The notes: generated by a model from the letters alone, not told the origin. Positions 1 through 10,945 are shown, counted from the stretch's first letter. The stretch: DNA of 64,000 nucleotides from Typhlomys cinereus (GCA_023101885.1 JALPQD010000302.1:213956-277955), one strand, 5' to 3'. Program-made: numbers and translations.

Positions 1-185
1 ATATCAGCCTGGGTTGACATTTTTGCTCATTCAGTACTTGAATTATGTCTCTCCAAGCTTTTCTTGCTTTTACTGTTTCCATTGAAAAGTCATTTATTAT
101 TTTAATAGGTTTACCTTTAAAAGGGACTTTTTTTTTTCCTTGAAGCTCTCAGTACCTTTTCTTTGTCTTGAATGTGTAGTGTTTT

Positions 186-257
186 TTTAAAAATTTTTTT
201 AAATTATTATTTATTCAACTGTGTGCATGTGCGTGTGTATGTGCGTGCGCGTGTGTA

Positions 258-296
<39 letters not shown>

Positions 297-528
297 CTGT
301 GTGTGTGTGTGTGTGTCTGTGTGTGTAGAACCACGGAAGAATTCACGAACCACCATGGATGCCTCCACCTCCTTCTGCCCCAGGATTCACAGGCTCTGCC
401 CTACCAGGACCAGAAGCGCAGGCTGCCCCCACTTCCGCCTGGCGTCTATACGTGGGATCTGGGATCCAAACTCAGGACCTTCTGCCTGCAAGGCAGAGGC
501 TTAACCCCTGAGCCACCTTTCCAGCCCC
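186..528 (-). mobile_element. CA-tailed B2-superfamily SINE, young subfamily
   Basis: On the minus strand the element starts GGGGCTGGAAAGGTGGCTC, a tRNA-like head with recognisable Pol III A and B boxes. It continues through a unique middle and ends in a long CA repeat plus an A/T-rich tail. A 16-bp target-site duplication, gaatgtgtagtgtttt, lies at 170-185 and 529-544 and fixes both ends. The TG array seen on the plus strand (about 258-327) is the SINE tail. The plus-strand ORFs here (runs of Cys-Val) are artefacts. Confidence 0.9.
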
Positions 529-826
529 GAATGTGTAGTGTTTTGACTATTATTTGCTGTGGTGAGTTTCTATTTTGGTCATATCTCTTTGGGGTGCAGA
601 ATGCCTCTTGTATTTGGATAGGCCTCTTTTTCTTTAGATGAGGAAAGTTTTCCTTTATGATAATTTGAAAAATTTCCTCAAGTGTGGTATTTGGGAATTC
701 TTGTTCTGGTATTCCATAAATGTGCATGTTAAGCTTCTTCAGGGTGTCCCATAACTCTTGAATATTTCTTTCAAGTATCTTTTTGGCTTTAACAACCTCT
801 TCCATTGAGCTGGTTAATTCTTCCAC
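529..826 (-). pseudogene. L1 ORF1 fragment (RNA-binding domain)
   Basis: This minus-strand reading frame contains NIQELWDTLKKLN, then a GIPEQE motif, then ENFPHLKKK, then IQIQEAFCTPKRYD and IIVK. These are the ordered landmarks of the L1 ORF1p RRM and of the start of its C-terminal domain. The frame then runs into the SINE at 186-528, so the last residues of the computed ORF are SINE sequence. ORF1p is the nucleic-acid chaperone of L1. This piece lacks both ends and is dead. Confidence 0.8.
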
Positions 827-1208
827 TTTGTCTTTAAGATCTGAAATTCATTTTCTGGTTCATTAGTTCTGCTGATAAGACTCTCTGTTGAGCTCTGTGT
901 TGAAGATAACTTATATTTTTGTTCAATTTAAAACTCTGCTTGAGACTGTTTTAACTGCTCTATGCCTTTTTTTGTTTCTTGAACTGTTTTTCTCATCTCC
1001 TCCAAGTGTCTGTTGTGTTCCTGTTCAAAGTGGTTGATGCGGTTATTTAACTCCTCTCGGATTTCCTCTTTTCATAATATCGATCATGGCAATGATCATG
1101 CTTTGAAAGTCATTATCTTGGGTCTGGCTTTCTTGCCTATTTTCTGTGAATTTGTTCTGGTTGCAATCTATCATTATGGGGTTAATTCTTTCGATTGGAG
1201 AATTTTTT

Positions 1209-1224
1209 TATTATTTATTCAATT

Positions 1225-1281
<57 letters not shown>

Positions 1282-1490
1282 ACCACGGACGAATTTGGGA
1301 ACCACCATGGACTGCCCCCACTTCCTTCTTGTTTACTCTGCTCTGGGATTCACAGGCTCTGCCTTACCAGGACCAGAAATGCAGGTTGCCCCCGCTTCCT
1401 CCTGGCATCTATATGTGGGGTCTAGGATCCGAACTCAGGACCTTCTGCCTACAAGGCAGAGGCTTAACCCCTGAGCTACCTCTCCAGCCC
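1209..1490 (-). mobile_element. CA-tailed B2-superfamily SINE
   Basis: Same family and orientation as the copy at 186-528: CA tail on the left (about 1227-1279 as TG), tRNA-like head on the right ending CTCTCCAGCCC on the plus strand. Imperfect duplicated flanks (ttggagaattt at about 1194, tgggagatttg at 1491) suggest retroposition into the L1 ORF1 relict. Confidence 0.85.
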
Positions 1491-1700
1491 TGGGAGATTT
1501 GTTTTTTTGGGTCTTGTTTCTCATGGATTTTTACTGTGACCTGGGGATTGTTTTATCTCTTAAAACCTTCTTTCAGTTTCTGTGTGTTTTTGACTGAACT
1601 GAATTAGTTGGTATTACTACTCTGAGCAGTTATTATTAGTGTTTGCCTTGGAGTTGGGTATGCTTGTCTGTTGTTATTGTTATTTTTTGTTAGCTTTTCT

Positions 1701-2103
1701 TTTTTTTTTTATTTCTTCCACTCATACAAAGTTGATAAGTACCCCATTCCCCTCCCTCCGTCCACCCCTCCATGAACCCTCTTTCTCCCTCCCTCCTTTT
1801 CCCCTTCCTTTCCTCCCTCACTTTCTCCCAGTGCCCTCCCCCCCATTCTGGAGCATCCTTCACTGTGCATGTCAAACTTCCCTCTAGGTCCTCCTCTCTG
1901 GTGTGGTGTAAGGACTCAGTGGCATTGCCTAGAGCTCTTTCTTGTGTTCCCCTTTAGTATAGGAACACTATTTTGGCTGTTAATCCCTTGCCTCTAAGGA
2001 TCGTAGTGCCTGTGATCCATGCTAGACTATGGGGGTTCAATGATATTTTGGTCATTGTGCAGGTCATGCAAAGTCCTATTATGATTATGTCGGCTCTAAC
2101 TTG
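1701..2103 (-). mobile_element. 5'-truncated L1 3' UTR inserted between 61-bp direct repeats
   Basis: The minus strand shows an L1 3' UTR: poly(A) tail (poly-T at 1701-1712), a polypurine stretch (CT-rich on plus, 1740-1850) and the conserved block carrying ggactcagtggcat. The same 3' UTR occurs at 9.3, 14.2, 15.5, 47.9 and 53.0 kb. The flanks 1640-1700 and 2104-2164 are 61-bp direct repeats with about three mismatches, consistent with an unusually long target-site duplication. Confidence 0.8.
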
Positions 2104-2307
2104 TGTTTGCCTTGGAGTTGGGTACGCTTGTCTGTTGCTATTGTTATTTCTTGTTAGCTTTTCTTGAAGTCATATTTCATTGCTGATTGACAGTGAGTCT
2201 GTCACTGATAGTGATCCCAGCATTTTTTTCCTAACATCTTAGGTATGGCATGAACCTGGAAAACTAAATTTTTGTCTCGGTTTTGCTGTATCATAGTTGT
2301 ACTTCTA

Positions 2308-2448
2308 AGCTGGATATGGTGTTACATGGGTATAATCACAGACATTGAGAAGTGGAGACAAAAGGATCCAGGATAATGTCATCCACAGCTACACAGTGAG
2401 CTTGAGGCCAGCCTATATGAGCCTTTGTCTAAAAAGAAAAATAGTTAT
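2308..2448 (+). mobile_element. B1 SINE (7SL-derived), diverged
   Basis: The stretch runs from gctggatatggtgttacatg through a degenerate A box and gaggccagcctatatgag to an A-rich tail, the order expected of a rodent B1. It carries many substitutions, so it is an old copy. Confidence 0.75.
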
Positions 2449-2894
2449 CCATCCAAAGCTCTGCCTTGTTATATGTAAATAACCATTCTAGTTCACCTAG
2501 TTGATTTAGATTCATCTTGTATCCAACATATTATTGTTCAGTCAACAGAAAGCTAATGGATAAACACTTAGATATGCACAGACTCCTATGATCTGCAATC
2601 AGGAATCCAGGATGCTACAGGATTCTCCATTGTCCTTATACTTAGGCCAGTGCACACCACTGGACCCTGCAGCATTCCATGATCAGCTCTTCTCTGTTCT
2701 TGATGAGCACCAGACATATCACACCTGCTCTAATTCCCAAATGAGCAGCAACCCAGTAACCCTAATGAAGAAGGAAAAACTGTCAGACATTTCTCACTGA
2801 CAGTGAGCCGGGTCCTAATCAGCTCTATTTCGTGTTTTAGATTCTTACTGATTAATAAGTGAAGAAAAAATCATATGTATTAGAAATATATACA
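2449..2894. other. Unassigned sequence
   Basis: A short open frame of about 70 codons at 2588-2800 has no recognisable domain. I see no repeat or gene signal that I can name. Confidence 0.4.
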
Positions 2895-3310
2895 GTTTGA
2901 TGAATCTTGATACAGTTATGTCTATACCTCTGAAACCCTTTCCCTACCTGGGAGGCAGGGTCTATGTTACTTTCCGGGGCTTCCTCGAATCCCTCATAAG
3001 CTCTCCCTCTCTTCATCCCCATTTCTCAGGTCCATTGACCTCCTTTCTGCCACGAATGAGAACATTGTCTGGAATTTTCTCATAGTATGTGTGTTCATGT
3101 GTTGAAAAACATCTCAATTCACTCAGTGTAAGAATTCTGAAGTCCACCAGAGTGGTCATTATCTTCTGTTGTACGGTCATAAAACTTTGTATTATCCATT
3201 TTCTGTTGGGCATTTGTATTTAGTTTGTAGTTTTTATGAATACAATTGCACTGAAAATTCACATACATATTCTGATGTGGACATGTGTTATTTCTATTGT
3301 GTACTTGGAC
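2895..3310 (-). mobile_element. Old mammalian L1 fragment (ORF2 end / 3' region)
   Basis: The plus strand follows the order of a reverse-complemented mammalian L1 3' region: a block resembling the encoded tryptophan/tyrosine-rich stretch near 3165-3200 (attatccattttctgttggg), then gaatacaattgcactgaa and gatgtggacatgtgttatttc. Divergence is high and no frame survives. Confidence 0.5.
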
Positions 3311-3699
3311 AGGTTTTCCTTTTTATGTTTTTTTTTATTTTGTTGTTTTCTTTTGAATAAGACTCTTTAAATTAGCATAAATCTTACCATTCTGTGGTTT
3401 CAAAACCTAAAATTTCAAAACCTAAATTATGCCCCATTTTGAAAATAGCAACCTTCTGGTATATCTTCATATTTCTTGATTTTTTTTCCATTTTCAAGTT
3501 CTTAGAATATAATTCATCCACTCACCAAATTTACTCTGTTTTTGCTAGCAGGTTTTCAGGTAAATATTTGTTGAGCATTTAAAATGTGTTCCAGATTAAC
3601 TTCTTTATATGTGTTATTTCAATCCTTGATAATAATAATGATATAAGAGAGATAATTTTTAATGTATATATGTATACATGCATGTATGTACATGAGACT

Positions 3700-3790
3700 C
3701 TGCTATGCAGACCAAGATGACTTCAAGCTCCTGATCCTCCTGTCAGCCTTCTGAATACTTGAATTAAAGGTAGGTATCCCCACACTTGGA
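3700..3790 (-). mobile_element. B1 SINE fragment, diverged
   Basis: The segment gacttcaagctcctgatcc followed by cctcctgtcagccttctgaat resembles the reverse complement of B1. Both ends are eroded. Confidence 0.5.
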
Positions 3791-3995
3791 TTCTATTTTG
3801 TTTTTAACAGATGAAGGAGCAGAAAAACAGAAAGAAGCAACTTGTTATATTTGGACAGCTGGGAACTAAATTTTGATGCTGAATGTTTCTGAAGCTAGAA
3901 TTCTAACTAATTCTCCTCATAGGAGAGACAGAGAACTAGACTCACAATGTGATTAGTATCATAAGACAGAAGGGTTACTCTGAATCAGGAAAAGG

Positions 3996-4399
3996 TGTCA
4001 TAGTTAGGCACGGGCGTCAACTTGACAGGGGGTTTGAGCTCTGGACACATTCGTAGAAATTAGTGGTTGAGTTAAGCCCAGAGCAGACCTGCAGAAGATT
4101 GTCTTGCCGATGGGGAAGGCCCAGTCCATGGTAGTTCAGATTAGACTGTGGAATAAAATACAGAGAGCTGGTTGAGAGAGTTGGCATTCTTGTGTACGCT
4201 TGACCAGACCCGCTAGTCTGGCAAGTAAGGATCATCCCTCTCTCAGCCATTATGTAGAGATGGTGTGGCCAGTTCCCTCAGCCCTTGTATCAAGCGGGAC
4301 CACAAACTGTAACTGGACTATCATAAGAAAATAAACCCCCTTGTTCCCTTAAGCCATTTGATGGTGATTTATCAGTAACCATGCAGGTGAACTGCAACA
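3996..4399 (+). repeat. 5' LTR of the 3996-5925 element
   Basis: It begins TGTCATAGTTAGGCA and ends CTGCAACA, with AATAAA near 4330. It is equal in length to the second LTR. Related solo copies occur on the minus strand at 16.5, 17.2, 18.2, 42.0 and 54.8 kb. Confidence 0.75.
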
Positions 4400-5521
4400 G
4401 AATTTGGTACTGGAGAAGTGGGGTGTTGCTGATGAATCTGGCTATGTGGATTTTGTGGATTTCAAACAATTTTGTTAGAGAAATTTGGAAATGTTTGAAG
4501 ACTTTTGTGGATGCATGTTTGGGTTTATGGGCACATATGGTCATGGGGCTGCTCTGGGTTGTGGATGTTTTCTGCCCATTTGATGTGTGGTGACTTTGGT
4601 AGCAATTTAGGGATGGACTGGTTGCTTGACGAGAAGCTATGCTGATGCCATGAGCTCTGGATAGGAGGGCAGGCAGCACACTGCTGTTGTTGGGTAGATC
4701 GTAGAGGGAACCCTAGTGATTTGCACTGGGTGGAAGAGTATACCACATATGGCCTTTGTAGTTTGAACCCGTTCCTTCAAGGGCCTAAGGTTCAAGCTGA
4801 AGCTGTTTCTTGCCTTTTGGAAGTTTTGACTACCTAGAAAGAGGCTTTTCCAGAGTCAGCATATGAAAATTGGGACAGCTGTGGCTTGAATGGAGCAAGC
4901 TACTTTTCAACCTCGCTGTAGAATCTGGCAGCATCCCCCATATAGTATTGATTTTGGTGTATGATTGAAAGGTTCATGGAGGGCAGCAAAAGTTTGGCAT
5001 CAAGTGGCAGGCGTAGAGTTCCTGCAAGGAAAGGTGAAGCTCGTAGCTGCAGAGGTGAACCCAGAGTGTCATTAGAGATGTAAAAACCATGGGAAGTATG
5101 TTGAAGATGGCTGTGAGTACAGATTCAGCCTGATTCAGAGAAACTCTGCTTTTACAACTTTGAGCCACAAACAGGGACTAGATATGCTTAGAATCTTTGA
5201 GCCATCATGACTTCATTATGAACAACAGAAGATGGACATAAAAGTACAGGATATGGTATTTGATTTGCTGGACTTTGGTCTTAGCTTGATGTTTTCCCAT
5301 TGTCACATTGATTCTGTTTAGGATATTTAAAGGAAGACTTTTGGTTCCAACATTTTAATAATTTAACTTTTAATGATTGACATTTTAAATTGGATTATAG
5401 AAACTTTTAATTTTGGAATTTTAGAATTGTAAATAAGAACTTTTAACACATATGGGGACAAGGATTGAAGGTTATAGCTTAAAAGTGCTATGTTTTTGTG
5501 TCAAGTTGACAAGGGATGGAG

Positions 5522-5925
5522 TGTCATAGTCAGGCACAGGTATCAACTTGATAGTTGAGGGTTTGAGCTCAGGGTACATTTGTAGAAAATTAACGGTTGA
5601 GTTAAGCCCAGAGCAAACCTGTAGGAAATTGTCCAGCTGATGGGAAAGGCTGCCCATGGTAGGTGAGATTAGGCCCTGGAATAAAATACAGAGAGCTGGT
5701 TGAGAGAGTTGGCATCCTTGTGTACACTTGGCCAGAGATGCTGGTCCGGCAAGTAAGGATCATCCCTCCCTAGCCATTATGTAGAGATGGTGTGGCCATT
5801 TCCCTCAGCTCTTGTATTGGTGTGAGCTCTCTTATCAAGACAGACTATTGTAAGAAAATAAACCCCTTGTTTCCTTAAGCTGTTCTATGGTGATTTATGA
5901 GCAACCATGAAGGTGAACTGCAATA
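5522..5925 (+). repeat. 3' LTR of the 3996-5925 element
   Basis: It begins TGTCATAGTCAGGCA immediately after a purine-rich tract and ends near CTGCAATA. AATAAA lies near 5859. It is co-linear with the 5' LTR along its full length. Confidence 0.75.
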
Positions 5926-6419
5926 GGGGTAGTTCTATGCCAGGAAGGGATAACTACAGTGGGTCTTGAACGCTGGAAGAAATGGACACAAAGTTCAAAT
6001 GAAGAGACAACAGGAACAAATGCCCAGTAGCAGGGACAGGAAACCGTCCAGCTGCTCAGGATGGAGATCTGGGAATTGCTCAGAGGTCCAAGAAAATGGA
6101 TAAGGACAGATGTGATATCGTCATTCTGTGAACAATAGGCTGTGCATGGAAAGCAAACATTTATTGTAGCAAGCCCAGTAAGTATTGTGAAAAGCTCAGG
6201 CTGGGCTTTTGAATATGGTGTGTCTTTATTTCCCTGTTTGACTTTTGTTCTGATATGATGGCTTTTGAAGGGACAAATGAGGAAAACCAATGTGAAATTT
6301 GCAGTAGTTAATAAACCAGTCTACAAGTCAACCAGCGAGACCAAATTCTGAACTACTGAGGCAGCAGGAGCAAGCTTTTTCCTGGAAGAGTTGGGCAGAC
6401 TCTGTTGGGAATTATAAAT
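5926..6419. other. Unassigned sequence
   Basis: A minus-strand frame of 131 codons (5895-6290) overlaps the LTR end and has no recognisable domain or likely start context. I treat it as chance. Confidence 0.4.
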
Positions 6420-6720
6420 CTAAATGATCTTTGTGTCATTTACTAGCTTTGGCTCGTCTTGCAACTGTTTCCCCATAGTAATATAAATTAGCTTTAAGCA
6501 CCTAATTGCAACCATGCTCATTGATATTTTTCTAATCTTTCCAATTTATAAGCCCAAGTGCTCAAATTACACCACGTGTATGCAGCAAGTCAACTGAAAT
6601 GATCTGTTTATTTTCCTCATTAAATATGCCACTTATTATCTTTACTTGGTTTGGAAAATCAGGTGCCATCTATTTATGCTCCTCTGTAGATTTCAAAATA
6701 GAGTTAAAAAGGATTTGAAG
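6420..6720. promoter_or_regulatory. Candidate conserved non-coding element
   Basis: Complex, repeat-free sequence with several AT-rich homeodomain-like cores (TAATAT, CTAATTG, TTATAAG, CATTAAAT). This is typical of developmental enhancers but not specific for them. Inference only; no coding frame. Confidence 0.2.
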
Positions 6721-6894
6721 GAGGAAAGTGACTTAATAGAGTGCAAGTACAGAGTTGAAGAATTTGCATAACATCTGCATATGTTTTATTTACTGAGGAA
6801 TAACTTAGTTGAAAGTCTCAATGCAACACTCTTAATGTATAGTTTTATTAGTTTAGCAAATAACATACACATAATATTTGAACAAGACAGAATA

Positions 6895-7290
6895 TTTCAC
6901 ACCTCAGGAAATACTCTCCTGCTTTTTGCAGACAATCCCGACTCTGTTCTGTTCTGTACCAGTCTTGATGATTTTGGCCACTCTAAACTGTTACATGAGT
7001 AACAGTCTGCTTGGGACATAACTACCTTCATGGACCATAATTTTTTTTTTTTGGTGATTCATCCTTGATTCTTACATGGATCTGTGGGTCCTTCTTTTCT
7101 ATTGCTGAATAGTTTTCCAGCATCTAAGTATGTTACCATTTGTTTTTTCCATTCTCCTGAAGATTTGGATGGCTTTCAGTTTTGAGCCATTAAGAATTTA
7201 ATTGCTAAAAACATTTGTACGCATGTTTGCTATGTGGACACATGACCTGCTTTCCCAAGTGTTTATATTAACCTATTTCAGGAGTTGCAT
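6895..7290 (-). mobile_element. Old mammalian L1 fragment (ORF2 end)
   Basis: Plus-strand landmarks in order are gctgaatagttttccagcatc, ttccattctcctgaagat, gccattaagaattta and gtttgctatgtggacacatg. This is the reverse complement of the C-terminal ORF2 region of an ancient L1. It is strongly decayed. Confidence 0.6.
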
Positions 7291-7539
7291 GGTTTTTATT
7301 TGCAAACTTTATAGAAACTCTATTGCAAGACTGCATCAAGATGTGATATTCACATCAGGCTGTGACAAGGAGAACTTTGTGATTGCAGATACCTATCTTT
7401 AGCATCAGCACCATTTCTCTCATAATTATGCTGTAAATTAGGAGTGACCCCTGAGCCCCTTCTAGTAAGAACTTCAGGATCAAGGAGGTGAATGAGAAAA
7501 GCCTCCAAGGTATTCTGAAGTGTTGCCAAAAGGAAAAAC

Positions 7540-8030
7540 ATGCTGTAATGTCACATAAGTTAATAATTTTAAAGAGCCTCTGGGCCTGGCAGTGAAATTA
7601 AATGCTTAACAATAATTCAAAAATGGCTCACGGAACCTTGAAAGCGCGAATCATTTAGTGAGGCTGAAATTACGCTCCTGACGTGCATGTGCGACACACG
7701 AGAGCACTTACCTGGGAATTTATTACCAGCTTCTGAGCAAACAAAGCCTGACCTACATTTGACTAAAGTCAGCTGTCTCTGGCGAATCCTATGGGCTTCT
7801 CTTTATTAATGTCACAACTGCTAATGTGGTATAACATTGTCATTACTGAGCAGTGCAGCGGGACAAGCTGCAGCTGTTACTTCTCTCTCTGAACCTAGTG
7901 AGTCATTAAATCCGAGTTTGGGGGAATACGCGTTGTAAAGATTATTCAAATTCTGATTGAGAAATAGGACTACTGGGAAATTGTAGATATGTAAAGTAAA
8001 ACTTTGAATCAATCAAGGTTCTCTTTTTTT
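7540..8030. promoter_or_regulatory. Candidate conserved non-coding element
   Basis: Dense, repeat-free sequence that keeps several CpGs in a CpG-poor background (for example aaagcgcgaatc, tacgctcctgacgtgc, aatacgcgttg). A CRE-like TGACGT, E-box CAGCTG and TAAT cores are present. No coding frame stands out. Assigned by texture only. Confidence 0.25.
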
Positions 8031-8942
8031 GTAAGGTTTGAATGTTCAAAATTGTTCCTTATGTTTAATTTGAAATCTAATGTCAAAGAAATAGAAGGTG
8101 AATGGGAGAAAGAACAATATTAATTAGATACTAAGATTTTTTTTTCTTTCTGATAGAAAAGTGATGTATTGTTCCTGGGGAAATATTAGGAATGTAATTT
8201 TCCTTCAGAAAATTCACAACGGTTTATTTGAAAGAGCCTACTATTAAGAAAGATAACACATTTGTTCCGACAAGCCATAGAATAGCCAATTTCTCTTTAA
8301 TACTGAAAAGAATTTTAAACATACTTTCGTAGCTATTCCATTTGGATTTTTCACTTTGCTCTTGTCACTAATTATACCTGTGAGGCCAGTCTTAGCCAAA
8401 GTACTACTGTAGGGTGCCCCAGAAAGGGGAAGTACGGAGATGCTCAAAACCTGTTGGATACCCTGTGAACAACTAACCAGAGATGGTTCATGGTTTCTTT
8501 GCCACACTATGTTATGTTCATTTCATTGGATTCTTACATTCCTGAAGCTAAGTACTTAAGAGTTGCTGTGACACACAGCAATTAGTTCACTAACACAAAG
8601 AGTAAAGGAGAATGAGCATGTAGTGCCCAGTCTGCTTCCAGTAAGGGTAAGAGGAAATCTCAAATAGTTTTAATTTGGAACGGCTTGAGATGTTAGCGTT
8701 GTTTCAAAAATATGGAAGAAAAATTGTATTTCTTCTTTTGCTAACTTCAGATAAGTTTCCTGACCCATTTTAATTGGGTGTTCGCTTTCTTTTTGTTTAA
8801 CGTTTTGGCACCTTGCTTCTTAATTAAGAGCAGCTGATATTTGTTGTGGACACGGATTAGTGTGAAAAGTCATGGACATGCGAAGACCCTGTGGAGTGAG
8901 AAACTGTGGGAACCCATGGTGAGACCTGGTGATCGCCGAAGA
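8031..8942. other. Unassigned sequence
   Basis: AT-rich sequence with no long frame and no repeat family I can name. The tail may extend the quiet region that starts near 7.5 kb. Confidence 0.4.
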
Positions 8943-9989
8943 GATTTTCTTTATTTTCTTTCTTTCTTTCTTTTTTCTTTCTCTTTCTCTCTTTCTTTCT
9001 TTCTCTCTTTCTTTCTTTCTTTCTTTCTTCTTTCTTTCTTTCTTTTTCTTTCTTTCTTCCTCTTCTTTCCTTCTTTCCTTCTTTTCTTTCTTCTTTCTTT
9101 CTTTCTTTCGTTCTTCTTCTTTCTTCTTCTTTCTTTCTTTCTTCTTCTTTTCTTTCTCTCTCTCTCTCTCTCTCTCTCTGCTTCTTCTTTCTTTCTTTCT
9201 TTCTCTCTCTTCTTAGCTGCTCCTTCTTCTCCTCTTCTTCCCTCTCTCTTTTCTCTCTCTTTCTTTCTTTTTTTCCTCTCTTTCTCTTTCCTCTCTTTCG
9301 ATTTTCCCCAATTCATTACAGCTCAATGAGCCCACACCGGTTATCTCCCTCCCTCACCTCTCCCGCCATGTCCCCCCTGACTTTGCCCCCTTCTCCTGTC
9401 CTCCTCACTCCGCCCTCTCCGTCACCCGTGTCTCCCCCTTCCTCCATCCCATGGCTTGAGCATCCTTCTGTGTGAATGCCCAACCTCCTTCTGAATCCTC
9501 CACCCTAGTGAGGTGCAAGGACTCAGTGGCATAGCCTGAAGCCCCTTCTTGGGCTCCCGTCAGAATGGGAATTCTATTATGACTGTTAATCTCATGCCTC
9601 CAAGGATCCCATTGTCTGTGATCCATGCTAGACTTTGGGGGGTTGTTGACATGTCAGCCGTTGTGCAGGTCATGCAAAGTCTGATTATGGCTACTGCAGC
9701 CCCACCCCATGTGGAGCTCTTGCACACATCGTTGCTCCTCCCCATGTTTAGGCTTCTACAATCTTTCCGCCCATCTTCTGCAAATTTCCCTGAGTTTTAG
9801 GATGGGGAGAGACTTAGCTGGTCTTGTTCCAGGTGATTAATGTAGAGTCTTTGGTGTTCTGAATTATGATTTGTTGTTGTTTTCAGTTTTGTTTTTCTGC
9901 ACTGCCCTTGGCTCCATCTGATTGGTACTGAAGGTCACTTCCTGAGGAGCAGGAAGTCTGCCCTGGATATGAACAAGGGCAGAAAGCCT
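8943..9989 (-). mobile_element. L1 3' UTR, with tail expanded into a CT microsatellite
   Basis: From about 9300 to 9980 the plus strand is the reverse complement of the same L1 3' UTR seen at 1.7, 15.5 and 53.0 kb (gcaaggactcagtggcat at about 9517, gatccatgctagactttgg at about 9620). The expected poly(A) tail position holds the pyrimidine repeat at 8946-9300. Imperfect flanks cgaagagattt (8937) and ctaagagattt (9988) could be its target-site duplication. Confidence 0.75.
8946..9300. repeat. TTTC/CT-rich microsatellite
   Basis: About 350 bp of nearly pure pyrimidine on the plus strand, mostly TTTC units with CTT and CT runs. It creates the longest open frames in the window (162 codons of Phe, Leu and Ser on plus; Lys/Arg/Glu on minus), which are low-complexity artefacts. 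Confidence 0.95.
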
Positions 9990-10327
9990 AAGAGATTTCT
10001 GATATACGTTTATTTTATCATTGCCCATTTGGAAGTAATTTTTTTGTAACTTGTGACCAATGGAACTCAGGGATTGGATTTCTGGAACTCTTCTTTTAGA
10101 TCCCTTTCAAAGTCAGCCTTCTGCACTAGTCATTGATTTCAAGCAAAAACTTTCTGTTGAAAAAGTCTGCCTTTTCTGTCACTCCACAGACATGGAAATC
10201 CCCAACCACTTCAACTTCCTGTTCCCACTGCTGTATTCAATGTGGTCAAGGGACAAGCAACTCAGAATTCTGAGATGCAGAACCTCAAACACTGCCCAGA
10301 CCTGCCGAGTTAGGAGAATCAGAATTT

Positions 10328-10392
10328 AAAAAAAATTCTTTATTTTTGTATGTCTCTTGTGTTTGTATCTCTTTCTTTCTCTCTCTCTGTCT

Positions 10393-10448
<56 letters not shown>

Positions 10449-10678
10449 ATCAGAAGGAACTGTGTGTGCCCGTAGAGGCCCAAGAGTGACGTCAGGAATC
10501 ATCCTGGATTGGTTCTACCTCCAATTTGCTTTGCTCTGGGATTTCCCAGTCTCTGCCTTTCAAGTCCAGAAGTACAGAAGTATCTATCTGGCATTTTTAC
10601 ATGGGACCTGGGAGTTGAACTCAGGACCTTCTGCTTGCAGGGCAAAGGCTTAACCGCCAAGCCATCTCTTCAGCCCCC
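10328..10678 (-). mobile_element. B2-superfamily SINE, older subfamily
   Basis: The head lies at the right end (plus-strand ...ccatctcttcagcccc). The tail on the left is a CT then GT microsatellite at about 10375-10448. A 16-bp duplication, aggagaatcagaattt, at 10312-10327 and 10679-10694 defines the insertion exactly. The middle section carries gaatcatcctggattg, a block shared with copies at 16.5, 21.3 and 38.2 kb but not with the young copies. Confidence 0.9.
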
Positions 10679-10794
10679 AGGAGAATCAGAATTTGATATG
10701 TGTCACATGCATATTGAAATATTCACTTGTATTTTCCTTCCCTTCCCCTTTCTCACCTCTTTTGTACTTTCTTGTCTTCTTTGCTCCCTCTCTG

Positions 10795-10945
10795 CTTTGA
10801 CAGAATCTCACTGTGTAACTGGGTGGCCTGTAATTTACTAATATTTGCCCAAACTGGCATCAACATTGTGATCTTCTTGCCTCATCCTCCTTCATACTGC
10901 GATTGCGTGTGTCTACAGCACTGTTTGCCACTCACAGCATCCTCT
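10795..10945 (-). mobile_element. B1-like SINE, old
   Basis: The plus strand reads gacagaatctcactgtgtaac, then a caactggcatcaacattgtg-like segment, then cttgcctcatcctccttc, the order of a reversed B1. It is diverged, so the limits are approximate. Confidence 0.5.

Larger units (their letters stand above)
1..1640 (-). mobile_element. L1 retrotransposon relict, ORF1 region, interrupted by two SINEs
   Basis: Reading the minus strand from about 1640 down to 1 gives an L1 ORF1-like protein in pieces. The part around 830-1190 is rich in Glu, Lys and Gln, as in the ORF1 coiled coil. The part at 529-826 has the RNA-binding-domain signatures (next entry), and 1-170 continues toward the C-terminal domain. 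SINEs at 186-528 and about 1209-1490 split it. Both SINEs are flanked by duplicated L1 sequence, so they inserted into an existing L1. Stops and frame breaks make it non-functional. The exact 5' limit is unclear. Confidence 0.75.
3996..5925 (+). mobile_element. Non-coding LTR retrotransposon, both LTRs present (ERVL/MaLR-like)
   Basis: Two direct repeats of 404 bp (3996-4399 and 5522-5925) flank about 1.1 kb. Both start TGTCATAGT; the first ends GCAACA. The internal part begins gaatttggtactggagaagt, close to the primer-binding region of MaLR/ERVL elements, and ends in a purine-rich tract (acaagggatggag) directly before the second LTR. Each LTR has an AATAAA signal near its 3' end. The internal region has no long reading frame, so the element depended on proteins supplied in trans. 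By eye the LTRs are roughly 80-85% identical, so the insertion is old. The exact subfamily name is not certain. Confidence 0.75.

Noticed and set aside
172..641. Plus-strand ORFs with long Cys-Val runs (also at 1013-1474, 59802-60088 and, on minus, 61051-61302 and 61462-61780)
   Set aside because: They are translations of the CA/TG tail and body of SINEs, in both strands and several frames, with no independent coding evidence.
8841..9329. 162-codon ORF rich in Phe, Ser and Leu, and its Lys/Arg/Glu antisense partner
   Set aside because: It is a translated pyrimidine microsatellite. Length without stops follows from base composition.
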